From Hirundichthys speculiger (lineage: Eukaryota > Chordata > Actinopteri > Beloniformes > Exocoetidae): a stretch of DNA of 64,000 bases. The position numbers and the translations under genes are program-made. The notes beneath the pieces are model-generated. The model saw only the letters and a list, made by a program, of their open reading frames with translations. It was not told where the DNA came from and made no database searches. Positions 12,001 to 21,469 of this stretch are shown here, piece after piece. Position 1 is the first letter of the stretch; each line of letters opens with the position of its first letter. The DNA is taken from NCBI GenBank assembly GCA_018398805.1, contig JAGFBZ010000911.1:124001-188000 (forward strand), written 5' to 3'.

Positions 12001-15000
12001 TGTAGCTGTGTATGGTTCTGGTATGTATGGACCAGACTGGAGACTAGCAGGAGGAGCCGGGTCGCTGTAGCTGTGTATGGTTCTCTGGACCAGACTGGAG
12101 ACCAGCAGGAGGAGCCGGGCCGTTGCAACTGTGTATGGTTCTCTAGACCAGACTGGACCAGCAGGGAGAGGGCCGTTGTAGCTGTGTAGGTTCTGGTATG
12201 TATGGACCAGACTGGAGACTAGCAGGAGGAGCCAGGCCATTGTAGTTGTGTATGGTTCTCTGGACCAGACTGGAGACCAGCAGGAGGAGCCGGGCCATTG
12301 TAGCTGTGTATGGTTCTGGATGTAGGACCACTGGAGACCAGAGGAGGAGCTGGCTGTTGTAGCTGTGTATGGTTCTGGTATGTATGGACCAGACTGGAGA
12401 CTAGCAGGAGGAGCCAGGCCATTGTAGTTGTGTATGGTTCTGATATGTATGGACCAGACTGGAGACTAGCAGGAGGAGCCGGGTCGCTGTCGCTGTGTAT
12501 GGTTCTCTGGACCAGACTGGAGACCAGCAGGAGGAGCCGGGCCGCTGTGTATAGCTCTCTGGACCAGATTGGAGACCAGCAGGAGGAGCCGTGCCGTTGT
12601 AGCTGTGTATGGTTCTCTGGACCAGACCAGAGACCAGCAGGAGGAGCCGGGCTGTTGTAGCTGTGTATGGTTCTCTGGACCAGACTGGAGACCAGCAGGA
12701 GGAGCCGGGCAGTTGTAGCTGTGTATGGTTCTCTGGACCAGACCGGAGACCAGCAGGAGGAGCCAGGCCATTGTAGCTGTATATGGTTCTCTGGACCAGA
12801 CTGGAGACCAGCAGGAGGAGCAGGGCAGTTGTAGCTGTGTATGGTTCTCTGGACCAGACTGGAGACCAGCAGGAGGAGCCAGGCCATTGTAGCTGTATAT
12901 GGTTCTCTGGACCAGACTGGAGACCAGCAATGGGAGCCGGGCCGTTGTAGCTGTGTATGGTTCTCTGGACCAGACTGGAGACCAGCAGGAGGAGCCGGGC
13001 CGATGTAGCTGTGTATGGTTCTGGTATGTATTGGACCAGACTGGAGACCAGCGGGACGGATCTGGGCCGTTGTAGTCATGTATGGTTCTTCCACACACTA
13101 CTGAGGCTCCTGGTTGTTAAATTAATACACTCATCCATTCATTTCAACTGTTAAATTGTTTCTTCCGACTTCAATCATCCAATCACCAAACAACACTCAA
13201 CAGCAAAAAAACAAAACGAAAACTGTTCTGGGGAGAAGATTTGTCCAATCTTGCATGGGTGTCGTCAACATCCTCAGCTCAGCTGCTCAGAACAGATGTT
13301 CCTGACAGATGTGGCTCCCGATTAAAAGAGAAATAAACAGGCTTTCCAGCAGTAGAAGGTTTATTACCAAGAAGCCTTAATATGACAGAAATAATCTACC
13401 AAACATTAATTACCTCAGTTTTTGTGCTTAATTTTCACAGATCCTTAGACAGACAGTGCTGCCTCCCTGTGGTGAAAGACATGAACTGCAGCCAGGCAGA
13501 ACCAGCAGGACAAACTCACCGTCTTTGGTGTTGAGACATTTCTTCATGGTCTTCGTTGACCAGAGGAGTTTTGTTCTGAGGGAAGCACAGACCAATGGGA
13601 TCTTCAGCAGGGTTGATGATGTGGAGAGTGAATAAAATCAGCATTAAGACTCACCTCCAGCCTGTCCTGGTCCTCCATGGCCAGAAACACGGCTGCCCTC
13701 ATCTCTGCCTGCAGCAAAAAACACATGACCAACGTTAAACCGAGCTATCCAACCATCTAACAGCAGACCAGCCACTTCATCAACCACTAGATCAATAAAT
13801 CCCCCTGAAACTCATAATAAGATGGTCTGAAAACATGAACCTGAACTTAAACCTGAACCTAAACCTGATAAACCTGGACTTAAACCTAAACTTAAACCTG
13901 AACCTGAATTTAACCTAAACATGAACTTAAACCTGAAACTAAACCTGAACCTGAATTTAAACCTAAACCTGAACCTAAACATGAACCTGAACTTAAACCT
14001 AAACCTGAACCTGAACTTAAACTTAAACCTAAACCTGAACTAAAACTTAAACCTGAACTTAAACCTAAACTTGAACCTAAACCTGAACCTGAACTTAAAC
14101 TAAAACTTAAACCTGAAACTAAACCTGAACCTGAATTTAAACCTAAACCTTAACCTAAACATGAACCTGAACTGAACCTAAACATGAACCTGAACTTAAA
14201 CTTAAAGCTAAACCTGAACTTAAACCTGAACCTGAATTTAAACCTAAACTCCCTGATTCTCATTCCACCCCGGACGATCTAACAGCTTTATACAACTCTG
14301 GTCTCAACAACATCCTCAACTTTCTTGCCCCCATGAAAACCCGGACTGTTTCATTTACATCATCTGTCCCCTGGTACACTCCAGAACTCCGGACTATGAA
14401 ATCAAAAGGTCGACAACTGGAAATTCTCTACAAGAAAACTGGACTCATCATACACAAAAACATGTACAAATATCACATTCTGCTCTATAAGGACTTCATC
14501 ACTCACTGCAAATCTGCCAATTACTCTGCTCTCATGTCTGCAAATCAAGGAAACACCAAATCTCTTTTCACTCCTCAACAGAATCCTCCAGCCTCCACAC
14601 TCCCTCCTTCCTCATCTCTTCTCAACTCACACCTGTAACTCTTTAATGAGTTTTTTCAACAACAAAATCACCTCCATCCACCAGCACCTCTGTTCACACC
14701 CACCACCCCTGCCCCCCTCCTCACCTGAACCCTTTCTCTACAGTCAGCCCCTCTCCTGTTTTCAACTCCCCAGTACCTCTGACATATTTAATCTCATCTG
14801 CAGTTCCAAGTTTGCCAGCTGGACCCTCTTCCCACATCCCTGGTCAAATCCTGCCTCCCCTCTCTGCTTCCCCTCATTTCCGCCATTATTCACTCCTCTC
14901 TCTCCACCGGTATTGTCCCTTCTGCTTTCAAAACCGCTGCTGTCACCCCCATCCTGAAGAAATCCAATCCCATGTAGGTCAGATCCCAACGACTTCAATA

Positions 15001-15976
15001 CCCTCCATCCTATTTCCAACTTGCCTTTCATTTCAAAAACCCTTGAAAAAACAGTTTCCTCTCAACTCCATGCCCATCTCACCCTCAATAGCCTCTACAA
15101 ACCCTTTCAATCTGGTTTTCGCCCCGGTCACAGCACTGAAACAGCCCTCCTCAAAATCACTAATGACCTCCTCACTGCAGCTGACTCCGGTTCACTTTCC
15201 ATCCTCATCCTCCTTGATCTGAGTGCAGCCTTCGACACTATTTCTCACCCCATCCTCCTCTAAAGACTCTCCTCCTTAGGTATCTCCAACACCCCCCTTA
15301 ACTGGTTTCATTCATACCTGACAGGCCACACTCAGTTCATCCAACTCGGGACCTTCACCTCCAATCCCTCCCCAGTCACCACAGCTGTGCCCCAGGGCTC
15401 TGTCCTGGGGCCCCTCCTCTTCATCATTTACCTACTCCCCCTTGGTCAAATCTTCAGAAAATTTAACATTTGATTTCACTGTTTCGCGGATGACACCCAG
15501 CTCTACCTTTCAACCAAACAAAACTCCAACCTCCCTCCCCCTCCCTTTCCTCCTCCTGTCTCTCTGAAATAAAATCCTGGTTCACTGCAAACTTCCTCAA
15601 ACTTAACAGCAATAAAACAGAATTTTTACTCATGATTTAAATATAACTTTATGGTGGAAACAAAAACTTTGTCATTAAGAACTCAAGTTTTTATTTTTAA
15701 AAATCACAACTTTCTGTCCTAAAATCAAAATGTTTTTGTTGTAAATCACTAATTTCACAAAATTCTGATTTTTTTTTTAAATGTCAAAAATAAAGTTTTG
15801 TCATAAATCACAAAATAAAAGAATACTTTTAGACAAACTTTAATAATAAAATTGTGCCTCCTGTAGAACTGACCACATTTATTGTTTAAAAAAAAAAATC
15901 ACTTTTAAACCATTAAAAACTCATATGTAGTTAAATCACAACTTGAAAAAAGATGATGACACACATACATGCATTT

Positions 15977-16051
<75 letters not shown>

Positions 16052-16817
16052 GTATGTAGGCGTTTTCTAATTGTGTGATGGGCTAAATCCTGCTAATTTA
16101 CATGCGTGAACACTGTACGTAGATTAAAATGATTTCTGTATGAATAAACTCACTCTATAGAATATTGCATAAACGTAATTATTCAGCAGAGGCCTACTCA
16201 TATTAATGTGATTATTGTCAACATAAATCGTTTCAGGACTCCTCACTGCTAAAAACAGAAGAATAATGTTGAAACATAAACTGTTTAGGTGCGAAACTGA
16301 ATCACAGTTTCTATTTTCTAATCCAGTTTGACCAGTTTCAAAGTGATAGAACCGCAAAAATGTGTATTAAAAGCAAAAACGAGTATGGAAACAGTTCTCT
16401 TTTCTGTGGTCTTTTCTAAGTTTGATCCAAATATTTCATTTGGTCCAGCTTTTATTGTGAAGGTGCTTCTGGTGCAGCAATAACTCGGACCCATTTCTAA
16501 TTAACTCTGTTACCGTCCCGTTTCGGAACCGAACTTCTCATGATCCCATGAACACCACAATCTGTTTTAACATATTATATTAAAACGCATGTTTCTGGTC
16601 TAAAAGTTGATAAAACGTCCGTTCTCGTCCCAGAGCGGAGGTCTCGCGATGCGTCCTGCTCAGCTACCGTTAGCCCGGAGCGGCTAACCGGCGGAGCGAC
16701 GCTTACGTCCCGTTTCTGAGGTCCGGTTCTGACCTTGAGTTTGTTCAGAACTCCGCTGTTCTCCAGGTTCTGAACCAGCAGGTCCCTGAGTTCCGTGTCC
16801 TCATCCGCCGCAGACAT
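1..16817 (-). CDS. cep43: cep43 (FGFR1OP/FOP), multi-exon gene, 3' end cut by window edge
   Basis: This is the centrosomal protein 43 / FGFR1 oncogene partner gene, which encodes a centrosome and ciliary-base scaffold. The predicted protein starts with [20 protein letters not shown], close to the family N-terminus. It continues through [24 protein letters not shown] and [20 protein letters not shown] (the TOF/LisH-type dimerisation region). It then has an EF-hand-like block, an IPRFKGQ motif matching human IPRYKGQ, and an acidic [18 protein letters not shown] motif near the C-terminus. Fourteen coding exons fit in order. All phases agree except at exon 3, which has one extra base. The last exon or exons and the polyadenylation site are outside the window. 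Identity is firm from peptide similarity and exon order; exact borders are inferred from GT-AG signals. Confidence 0.88.
331..433 (-). CDS. cep43: cep43 coding exon 13, acidic SFFDDP motif
   Basis: This 103-nt exon encodes [20 protein letters not shown] followed by [13 protein letters not shown]. It closely matches the human [21 protein letters not shown] block, the most diagnostic part of the C-terminal half. The acceptor is CCTCAG and the donor GTGAGG. It enters in phase 1 and leaves with two bases over. Confidence 0.88.
473..497 (-). CDS. cep43: cep43 coding exon 12 (micro-exon)
   Basis: A 25-nt exon encodes DSDHELSP, with acceptor CTGTCAG and donor GTAAAG. It enters in phase 0 and leaves in phase 1, exactly what the flanking exons need. 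The human protein has a longer serine-rich stretch here, so either the fish version is short or another exon is hidden in the repeats to the right. Confidence 0.6.
541..790. repeat. minisatellite, unit around GGTGATGAAGAGATTAACTG
   Basis: About seven tandem copies of a roughly 30-37-bp unit ending in TGATGAAGAGATTAACTGCT, in the intron between cep43 exons 11 and 12. Confidence 0.85.
791..1160. other. intronic AT-rich stretch without recognised feature
   Basis: Unique-looking intron sequence between two minisatellites of cep43. I see no exon, RNA gene or element end. Confidence 0.5.
1165..2610. repeat. 12-bp minisatellite rich in ACTAGT
   Basis: About 1.4 kb of degenerate 12-bp units of the form GAGGACTAGTAG / GAGGACCAGTGG, lying in a cep43 intron. 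Because 12 is a multiple of three, it gives long open frames (for example Trp-Ser-Ser-Thr-Ser periodic peptides) that are not genes. Confidence 0.9.
2660..3035. repeat. 12-bp minisatellite AGACCAGTGCAG
   Basis: Tandem 12-bp units (CAGAGACCAGTG) directly beside cep43 exon 11. The open frames reading [10 protein letters not shown] or TSAETSAE come from this repeat and are not a separate protein. Confidence 0.9.
3092..3133 (-). CDS. cep43: cep43 coding exon 11, IPRFKGQ motif
   Basis: This 42-nt exon encodes [14 protein letters not shown] and matches the human SKIPRYKGQGKKK region. The preceding exon ends in ...TPVSK, completing the conserved TPSKIPRYKG-like junction. The acceptor is TGCACAG and the donor GTAACG; phase 0 on both sides. 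Confidence 0.82.
3865..3936 (-). CDS. cep43: cep43 coding exon 10
   Basis: A 72-nt exon encodes [20 protein letters not shown] and PVSK. It is polar, as is the human linker ahead of IPRYKGQ. Acceptor CCAG, donor GTAGGT, phase 0 on both sides, fitting both neighbours. Confidence 0.72.
4005..4760. repeat. minisatellite of AGGAGAAACC / AGGCAAAACC / AGATGAAACA blocks
   Basis: About 750 bp built from shuffled 10-15-bp purine-rich words. On the minus strand it reads as Phe/Leu/Trp-rich peptides that look like membrane proteins but are purely periodic. It lies in a cep43 intron. Confidence 0.9.
4761..5870. other. intronic sequence without recognised feature
   Basis: Non-repetitive cep43 intron. 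I found no conserved exon peptide, no transposon end and no RNA gene. Confidence 0.5.
5876..6612. repeat. 18-bp minisatellite GGATCTGGGATCAGTGAT
   Basis: About 730 bp of degenerate 18-bp and shorter units around GATCTGGGATCA, ending about 15 bp before the donor of cep43 exon 9. It gives periodic peptides in both directions. Confidence 0.9.
6627..6688 (-). CDS. cep43: cep43 coding exon 9, end of EF-hand-like cassette
   Basis: A 62-nt exon encodes [20 protein letters not shown], an amphipathic helix of the kind that follows a calcium-binding loop. Acceptor TTTCAG, donor GTGAGT. It enters in phase 1 and leaves in phase 0. Confidence 0.75.
6777..6838 (-). CDS. cep43: cep43 coding exon 8
   Basis: A 62-nt exon encodes [20 protein letters not shown]. 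Acceptor TTTGTAG, donor GTAAGT, phase 2 in and phase 1 out. It joins exons 7 and 9 without a frame break. Confidence 0.75.
7450..7520 (-). CDS. cep43: cep43 coding exon 7, EF-hand loop
   Basis: A 71-nt exon encodes [20 protein letters not shown] and SVN. With the end of exon 6 (FDSYDK) it forms a loop [12 protein letters not shown], close to the EF-hand pattern DxDxSGxIxxxE. Position 12 is Asp instead of the usual Glu. Acceptor CTGCAG, donor GTAGGA. Confidence 0.78.
7605..7661 (-). CDS. cep43: cep43 coding exon 6, start of EF-hand-like cassette
   Basis: A 57-nt exon encodes [19 protein letters not shown], the incoming helix of the EF-hand. Acceptor CCACAG, donor GTAAGT, phase 0 on both sides. 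Confidence 0.78.
8455..8655. repeat. 20-bp minisatellite AGGACCCATTTAGGAACCAT
   Basis: About ten degenerate tandem copies immediately downstream (in transcription) of cep43 exon 5. Confidence 0.85.
8668..8796 (-). CDS. cep43: cep43 coding exon 5
   Basis: A 129-nt exon runs from [16 protein letters not shown] to [19 protein letters not shown]. It corresponds to human LEGRENLARDLGI...GGPLLLEVIRRCQQ. Acceptor GCAG, donor GTGAGT, phase 0 on both sides. Confidence 0.88.
8949..9001. repeat. (GGAT)n microsatellite
   Basis: About 13 copies of GGAT in a cep43 intron. Confidence 0.95.
9134..9172. repeat. interstitial telomere-like repeat (TTAGGG variants)
   Basis: Short run of GGTTAGGG / GGTTAGGGG units between cep43 exons 4 and 5. 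Confidence 0.75.
9284..9372 (-). CDS. cep43: cep43 coding exon 4, LisH-type region
   Basis: An 89-nt exon encodes [20 protein letters not shown] and AVFQPEINW, nearly the same as human GRLVASLVAEFLQFFNLDFTLAVFQPE. This is the dimerising, centrosome-targeting part of the protein. Acceptor CTGCAG, donor GTGAGT. Confidence 0.93.
9494..9542. repeat. inverted interstitial telomere-like repeat
   Basis: A G-rich run (GGGTTAGGGGTTAGG) is followed directly by C-rich CTAACCCTAACCCC units, so the two halves can pair. Confidence 0.75.
9543..10211. other. intronic sequence without recognised feature
   Basis: Non-repetitive cep43 intron left of the Tc1-like element. No exon or RNA gene seen. Confidence 0.5.
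10212..13375 (+). mobile_element. Tc1-like DNA transposon remnant with long inverted repeats
   Basis: About 104-107 bp at 10212-10315 recur in inverted orientation at 13269-13375 (shared words TTTATTTCTCTT and CCACATCTGTCAGGAACATC). Between them, plus-strand sequence near 10822-10860 reads [14 protein letters not shown], the Tc1 transposase segment holding the catalytic Glu (family form DLNPIEHLWDxLG). The frame ends at 13102-13104 with [12 protein letters not shown] and a stop, the typical Tc1 C-terminal ending. Most of the transposase upstream is decayed. The 3' part is expanded into a minisatellite. It sits in a cep43 intron. Confidence 0.82.
10940..13090. repeat. 58/65-bp minisatellite made from the Tc1 transposase 3' end
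   Basis: More than 30 copies of a unit containing TGTATGGTTCT, GACCAGACTGGAGAC and CAGCAGGAGGAGC. Two length variants occur, 58 bp and 65 bp. One frame of each unit reads [18 protein letters not shown], a typical Tc1 transposase C-terminus, and the last copy runs into the authentic end and stop codon. Confidence 0.92.
13520..13575 (-). CDS. cep43: cep43 coding exon 3, with an apparent 1-base insertion
   Basis: The exon begins NKTPLVNE in the frame set by exon 2 and ends KKCLNTKD in the frame needed by exon 4, as in human [19 protein letters not shown]. It is 56 nt where the family spacing predicts 55. The extra base lies in about 13545-13552, between the codons for NE and KK. Read literally, the exon shifts frame. 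Splice sites (CTCAG acceptor, GTGAGT donor) are intact. A residual assembly indel or a real null allele are the main explanations. Confidence 0.85.
13655..13708 (-). CDS. cep43: cep43 coding exon 2
   Basis: A 54-nt exon encodes [18 protein letters not shown], matching human AELRAAVFLALEEQEKVE. Acceptor CTGCAG, donor GTGAGT, phase 0 on both sides. Confidence 0.93.
13820..14250. repeat. hexanucleotide array of AACCTG / AACCTA / AACTTA units
   Basis: About 430 bp of 6-bp units such as AAACCTGAACCTGAACTT in the first cep43 intron, abutting the L2-like LINE. Confidence 0.9.
14253..15645 (+). mobile_element. L2-like non-LTR retrotransposon, broken
   Basis: Plus-strand reverse-transcriptase fragments: [50 protein letters not shown] and [10 protein letters not shown]. 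The last holds the catalytic Asp pair (near 15484). Stops and frame changes separate the pieces and the 3' end is missing. It lies in cep43 intron 1, antisense to the gene. Confidence 0.85.
15982..16050. repeat. (TA)n microsatellite
   Basis: About 32 TA dinucleotides followed by TATGTATATGTATG. Confidence 0.97.
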
Positions 16818-16960
16818 GGTGATGTGGAGCAAAGCTAACTGCTGCTAACGGCAACAACAACAGCAGCCTCTTCTTCTACGGGTTTGACGGTGGTCACCTT
16901 CAGCCTCCAGGCTCACACCGCCTCCTACCGACGGCATAGCGAAACACGTCCTTCGTGCAA
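16620..16960 (-). promoter_or_regulatory. cep43: GC-rich cep43 promoter / 5' UTR region
   Basis: The segment around and upstream of the cep43 start codon is CpG-rich compared with its surroundings (for example CGGAGCGACG, CCGCCG). This is usual for a housekeeping centrosomal gene. No TATA box or defined start site can be fixed from sequence. Confidence 0.45.
16734..16817 (-). CDS. cep43: cep43 coding exon 1 (start codon)
   Basis: An 84-nt exon encodes [20 protein letters not shown] and SGVLNKLK, matching human [25 protein letters not shown] chose the ATG at 16815-16817. An in-frame ATG lies five codons upstream (16832) but gives a less family-like start. The donor is GTCAGA. Confidence 0.9.
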
Positions 16961-16966
16961 ATATAC

Positions 16967-17251
16967 TAGAGATGCGCGGTTGAACCGCGCACCCGCGGGC
17001 GGAGCGGATAATCCGCATATCGGGCGGATGACTCGTCAAAAAATAATACTTTAATTAAATTCGGGCGGGTTGCGGTTTAAGCACTCAAATAATAATAATA
17101 AGAAAAAATATTTTACATATTATTAAAAAGGATGGCAGGTCGGTTCGGTTTTGAAAATTGGTGAAAAAACGTTCCTGCAAATGGATAGCGGGCGGATAGA
17201 GATTTTAAGAAGCGGTTGCGGGTTAAAATATACGTCATCCGCGCATCTCTA
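16967..17251. mobile_element. hAT-type MITE with 8-bp target duplication
   Basis: The ends are TAGAGATGCGCGG and CCGCGCATCTCTA, 13-bp perfect terminal inverted repeats. AAATATAC is present on both sides (16959-16966 and 17252-17259), an 8-bp target duplication as in hAT elements. There is no transposase. It sits about 150 bp upstream of the cep43 start codon. Confidence 0.85.
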
Positions 17252-17289
17252 AAATATACATCATAAATACCAACCTCTTCCTAATTCAT

Positions 17290-19174
17290 GTTATACAAAA
17301 TGTTTCTTCCAAAACTACATCTTCAGGGATGTTGCAGTCATCACATGTAAGAAAGCCTTCAGGGATGGAGACAGGGAGTTATTGAAGACAACACAAAAAC
17401 AAATTAAAGCACAAACCAGGAAGTGCAAGGAGGACTACAGGAAGAAGCTAGAAAGGCAGCTCCAGCAGAACAACGTGAAGGATGTGTGGTCTGGAATGAA
17501 GAAGATCACCGGCTTCAAGGCAAAGGGGGACCAGACTGATGGAGGTCTGGACAGAGCTAATGAACTGAACAGGTTCTTCAGTAGGTTCAGTTCCCCCCCT
17601 GCCTCCAGCCCAACAGACCACACCCCCTCCGTGAGCCCACAGCTTTCCTGTCACACCTCCACTCTGTCACCCTGCAGCTCAGTCATGGACCAGAAACCAG
17701 CATCATCTTTCTCCACATCAGAGACCTCCTCTGCCTCCCCCTCCACTCTGTCTGTCTCCTGCAATCAGGTCCAAAACAACTAGAGAAACTGAACCAGAAC
17801 AAGGCTGCAGGTCCAGACGGTGTCTGTCCCAGAGTTCTCACAACCTGCTCAATGCAACTATGTCCGATTCTCCAGCACCTCTTCAACACCAGTTTGAGAC
17901 AGAGAACAGTTCCTGTGCTGTGGAAAACATCCTGCCTTGTTCCAGTGCCTAAAAAACCACAACCAGCTGAACCTAATGACTACAGACCAGTTGCCCTGAC
18001 ATCTCACATCATGAAAGTCCTGGAGAGACTCTTACTGGCCCACCTCAACAAGCTGGTCAGCACCTTTCAGGACCCATTACAGTTTGCATATCCTAATGGG
18101 CTTGGGGTTGAAGACGCCATCATCTACCTGCTTCACAGAGCCCACTCTCATCTGGACCAATCAGGCAGCACTTTGAGGGTCATGTTCTTTGATTTCTCAA
18201 GTGCTTTTAATACAATTCAGCCTGCGTTGTTATGTGAGAAGCTCCATAAGTTCCAGGTGGATTCCTCCACAACCTCCTGGATTTATGACGACCTCACAAA
18301 CAGACCACAGTTTGTGAGACTGAAAGGTTGTGTGTCTGAGATGGAGGTCAGCAGCATTGGAGCACCACAAGGAACTGTTCTCTCACCATTTCTCTTCACG
18401 CTCTACACCTCTGACTTCCAGTCCAACTCTGAGTCCTGTCATCTGCAGAAATACTCTGATGACTCTGCAGTTGTTGGGTGTATCAGCAACGGACAAGAAG
18501 CAGAGTACAGAGAACTGATCTGTCAGTTTGTGAAATGGTGCGGTAACAATCATCTCGTATTAAATACCAGCAAAACTAAGGAGATGATTGTCGACTTCAG
18601 GAGGAGCAAGAATCAACACAGCAGTGTTTCCATCCTGGGAAAGGAGGTGGAGGTGGTGGAGGAATACAAGTATCTTGGAGTTCAGCTTGACAACAGACTA
18701 GAGTGGAAATGCAACACAGAATACATCTACAAGAAAGGTCAGAGCAGACTCTACTTTTAAGAAAGTTGAGATCTTTTAATGTCTGCACCAAGATGTTGCA
18801 CATCTTCTATAGGTCTGTTGTTGAAAGTGCAATCAGCTTTGCAGCCATCTGCTGGGGCAGCAGCATCAGAACCAGAGACCTGAAGAGAATCAACAAACTG
18901 ATCAGGAAAGCTGGATGTGTGCTGGGTGTAACTCTGGAGCCGCTGGAGCTGATTGTTCAAAAAAGAATGCTGCACAAGCTGATGAAGATGATGGAGGAGT
19001 CTTCACACCCTCTCCATGACACAGTGATCAAACAACAGAGTGTGTTCAGTGAGAGGCTTCTTCAGGTCCGTTGCAAGACAGAAAGATACAGAAGATCATT
19101 CCTGCCAGCAGCCATCAGCCTCCACAACAAGACTTAACACCTGTTATTATATTATTATTATTTCTGTTTGTTGT

Positions 19175-19214
<40 letters not shown>

Positions 19215-19290
19215 AGAGCCCTTACTACATTGAATTTCCCTTTATGGGATAAATAAAGTATTTTTCATTTCATTTCATTTCATTTCATGT
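17290..19290 (+). mobile_element. Rex/CR1-like non-LTR retrotransposon, 5'-truncated
   Basis: The plus strand encodes a reverse transcriptase: NDYRPVALTSHIMKVLERLL, MFFDFSSAFNTIQPALL, APQGTVLSPFLFTLYTSDF and a YSDD catalytic motif near 18450. A downstream piece runs to 19137 in another frame, with a break near 18740. It ends with GGATAAATAAAGTATTTTTC, an A-tract (19179-19211) and CATTT repeats (19265-19290). The same 3' end recurs reversed at 62036-62095. Confidence 0.85.
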
Positions 19291-19379
19291 ATCTGTTCAC
19301 ATTTCTAAAAGAACCAACCTGACTAAGAAGACAACGTGTCAGAGACCTCTCATTCATCCAGGTCTCTCTCTTCTACATC

Positions 19380-19930
19380 TTCCTACAGTCGTCCCAGTAA
19401 AAGCAGACAGGATCACCACTGGTCTCACAGTCAATCAAACTTTATTAGCAGCTTTTCATAGAACTTCTACAACACAAAGTGTTTTATAGAATTAAAACAA
19501 AAGCAACAGAAGCAATAATTAAAAAAAAACTTAAAACACATTAAAACAGAGTCAATCAGTCTCATTGATCCACAGATCTACAGAGCCTCATCAACAATTT
19601 AGATAACGGAGCATCTTCATTCTGAGAGAAAAGACTGAGGAACTGTTTAAATATACCAACACTAACAAATAAATAAGATATGAAATAAACAAAAACAGAA
19701 GATGTAGTTGGAGTTCCAAAGATAGAAGAATGTTTGTCTGAATTAAATCAGAATAAAACCGTCAAAGATCATTTAAAGGCTAAATGAAAGAGATGATCTG
19801 GAGTTGATTTAAGAACCTTCAGGTCTCTCAGTTCTTCGAGTAGATGTTTCTGGTGTCACTCTGGAATCATGGAGGTCTACCACCAGAACCACCAGAAGAC
19901 CTGAGAGTCCCAGGAGGTTCATTCATCAGC
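19380..19930. repeat. dispersed repeat remnant
   Basis: AT-rich sequence with AACTTTATTAGCAGC... and repeated AAAACACATTAAAAC. It resembles the reversed 3' part of a common fish LINE, but I cannot name the family. Confidence 0.4.
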
Positions 19931-19939
19931 TCTGAAACC

Positions 19940-20185
19940 ATGAAGACAAGGATCTTCAACCAGAGACTTTAAGATCTTCAACCAGAGACTTTAGGATCTT
20001 CAACCAGAGACTTTAAGATCTTCAACCAGAGACTTTAGGATCTTCAACCAGAGACTTTAAGATCTTCAACCAGAGACTTTAGGATCTTCAACCAGAGACT
20101 TTAAGATCTTCAACCAGAGACTTTAGGATCTTCAACCAGAGACTTTAAGATATTCAACCAGAGACTTTAAGATCTTCCTGCTGAG
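19940..20185. repeat. 24-bp minisatellite
   Basis: About ten copies of GATCTTCAACCAGAGACTTT plus AAGG/AGGA, alternating in the last bases. Confidence 0.92.
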
Positions 20186-20189
20186 ATCT

Positions 20190-21120
20190 TCTTCTTTGAG
20201 ACCAGAAACAAAAGCATTGCAGTAGTCCAGTCTGGATGGAACAAAAGCTTGGACCAGAGCCTCCTGGAGACGGCTTTGATGTGGGGATCTTAACTCTGAG
20301 TCCAGGATGGTTCCTGGAACTCAGTCCTGGGGGTCTGGAGCTGGTTTTTAGTTTCTCCCTGATCTTCAGGACCAGTCACCAGGATCTCAGTTTAGTCCTG
20401 ATGGAGCTGCTTTGTCCCCTCCATGTTTGGATCTCTACAGTCATAGAAGCTTCTGACGGGACTCATGTCATCAGGAGACGCATCATCAGTGTTACCATGG
20501 AAACTGATGCCACGCCTCCTGATGGTGTCTCCAAGAGGAAGAACATAAATATCAGAGTGCTGGAGCTGAACCTGATCAGTGTGGACCAGGTCCTGGCTTA
20601 ATCAACGGGAACATCACCTGGAATTTCTCGTGAGGTTCAGCTTGTCCACATTCGTCCTCGCGTTGTTCTCATCCTCTCGTTGAATCACATCTTCTGAATC
20701 GGTGGAGTTCAGTCGCTTCAGAACCAGAGGTTCATGTGAGTTTATGCTGCCACCTGGTGGACGGTATTTTCACAGCGCTGTTGTTTCCCGATGAGATAAA
20801 CAGCTGGTTTTCACCTTTAACCCCGAGTGTCTCAGTCAGAGGAGATGACCTGGTTTACGTCCTCCTCTGAAAGTCTCCATTCGTTTCTATATAATTCAAT
20901 GTCTCAACTCCTCTTCTGTCATGGATCCTTCGTTTCTGTTCTCAGGAAACACTCACCTGTCCATCCATCATCTTCTCTGATCTGAGCTCAGATGTCCAGA
21001 CCGTCCAGCCATGGAGACCCAGACCTTCTCAGGCTCCACTTCCAGATCTGAAAACTGGGTTAGGGTTAGAAGTCAGAATCAGGACAAAAACGAAACAAAC
21101 CTGCACCAGTTTGTCTAAAT
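20190..21120. other. intergenic sequence without recognised gene
   Basis: Region between the LINE and the pak6 3' end. An open frame at 20236-20601 has no recognisable domain and probably lies in repeat remnant sequence. Confidence 0.45.
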
Positions 21121-21154
21121 GGTCTTTATTTGACCCTGAAATGTCCTCAGTTCC

Positions 21155-21160
21155 TTTATT
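21155..21160 (-). terminator. pak6: candidate pak6 polyadenylation signal
   Basis: AATAAA on the minus strand about 765 bp beyond the pak6 stop codon; a second copy lies at 21125-21130. Confidence 0.4.
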
Positions 21161-21469
21161 CATTTAAATAAAACACATTCAAGACAATCCGAGGACATAA
21201 AGAGGAAGCTGAAGCGTTAAAGTGTCCAGAATCAACAGGAGGTCAGAGGTGAACCACAGGTAACCAGCTGGTCTCAGATGACAGATCTGTTTACAGGTGA
21301 CATCAGCAGTTTCAGGTCCGCAGCAGCCCAAGCCTCTGATTGGCTGATGGAGCTGTGACAGGTGAAACAGATGAAGAAGAACTTCCAGCCTCCCATCAAC
21401 ATGACGGTGAAGGATCCACACTCACAATCCTGTAGAGGGACGTTCAGGGACAATCCAACTGAGTCTGGA

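Noticed and set aside
20236..20601. 121-residue plus-strand frame
   Set aside because: No recognisable domain, no splice context, and it lies in sequence resembling a decayed dispersed repeat.
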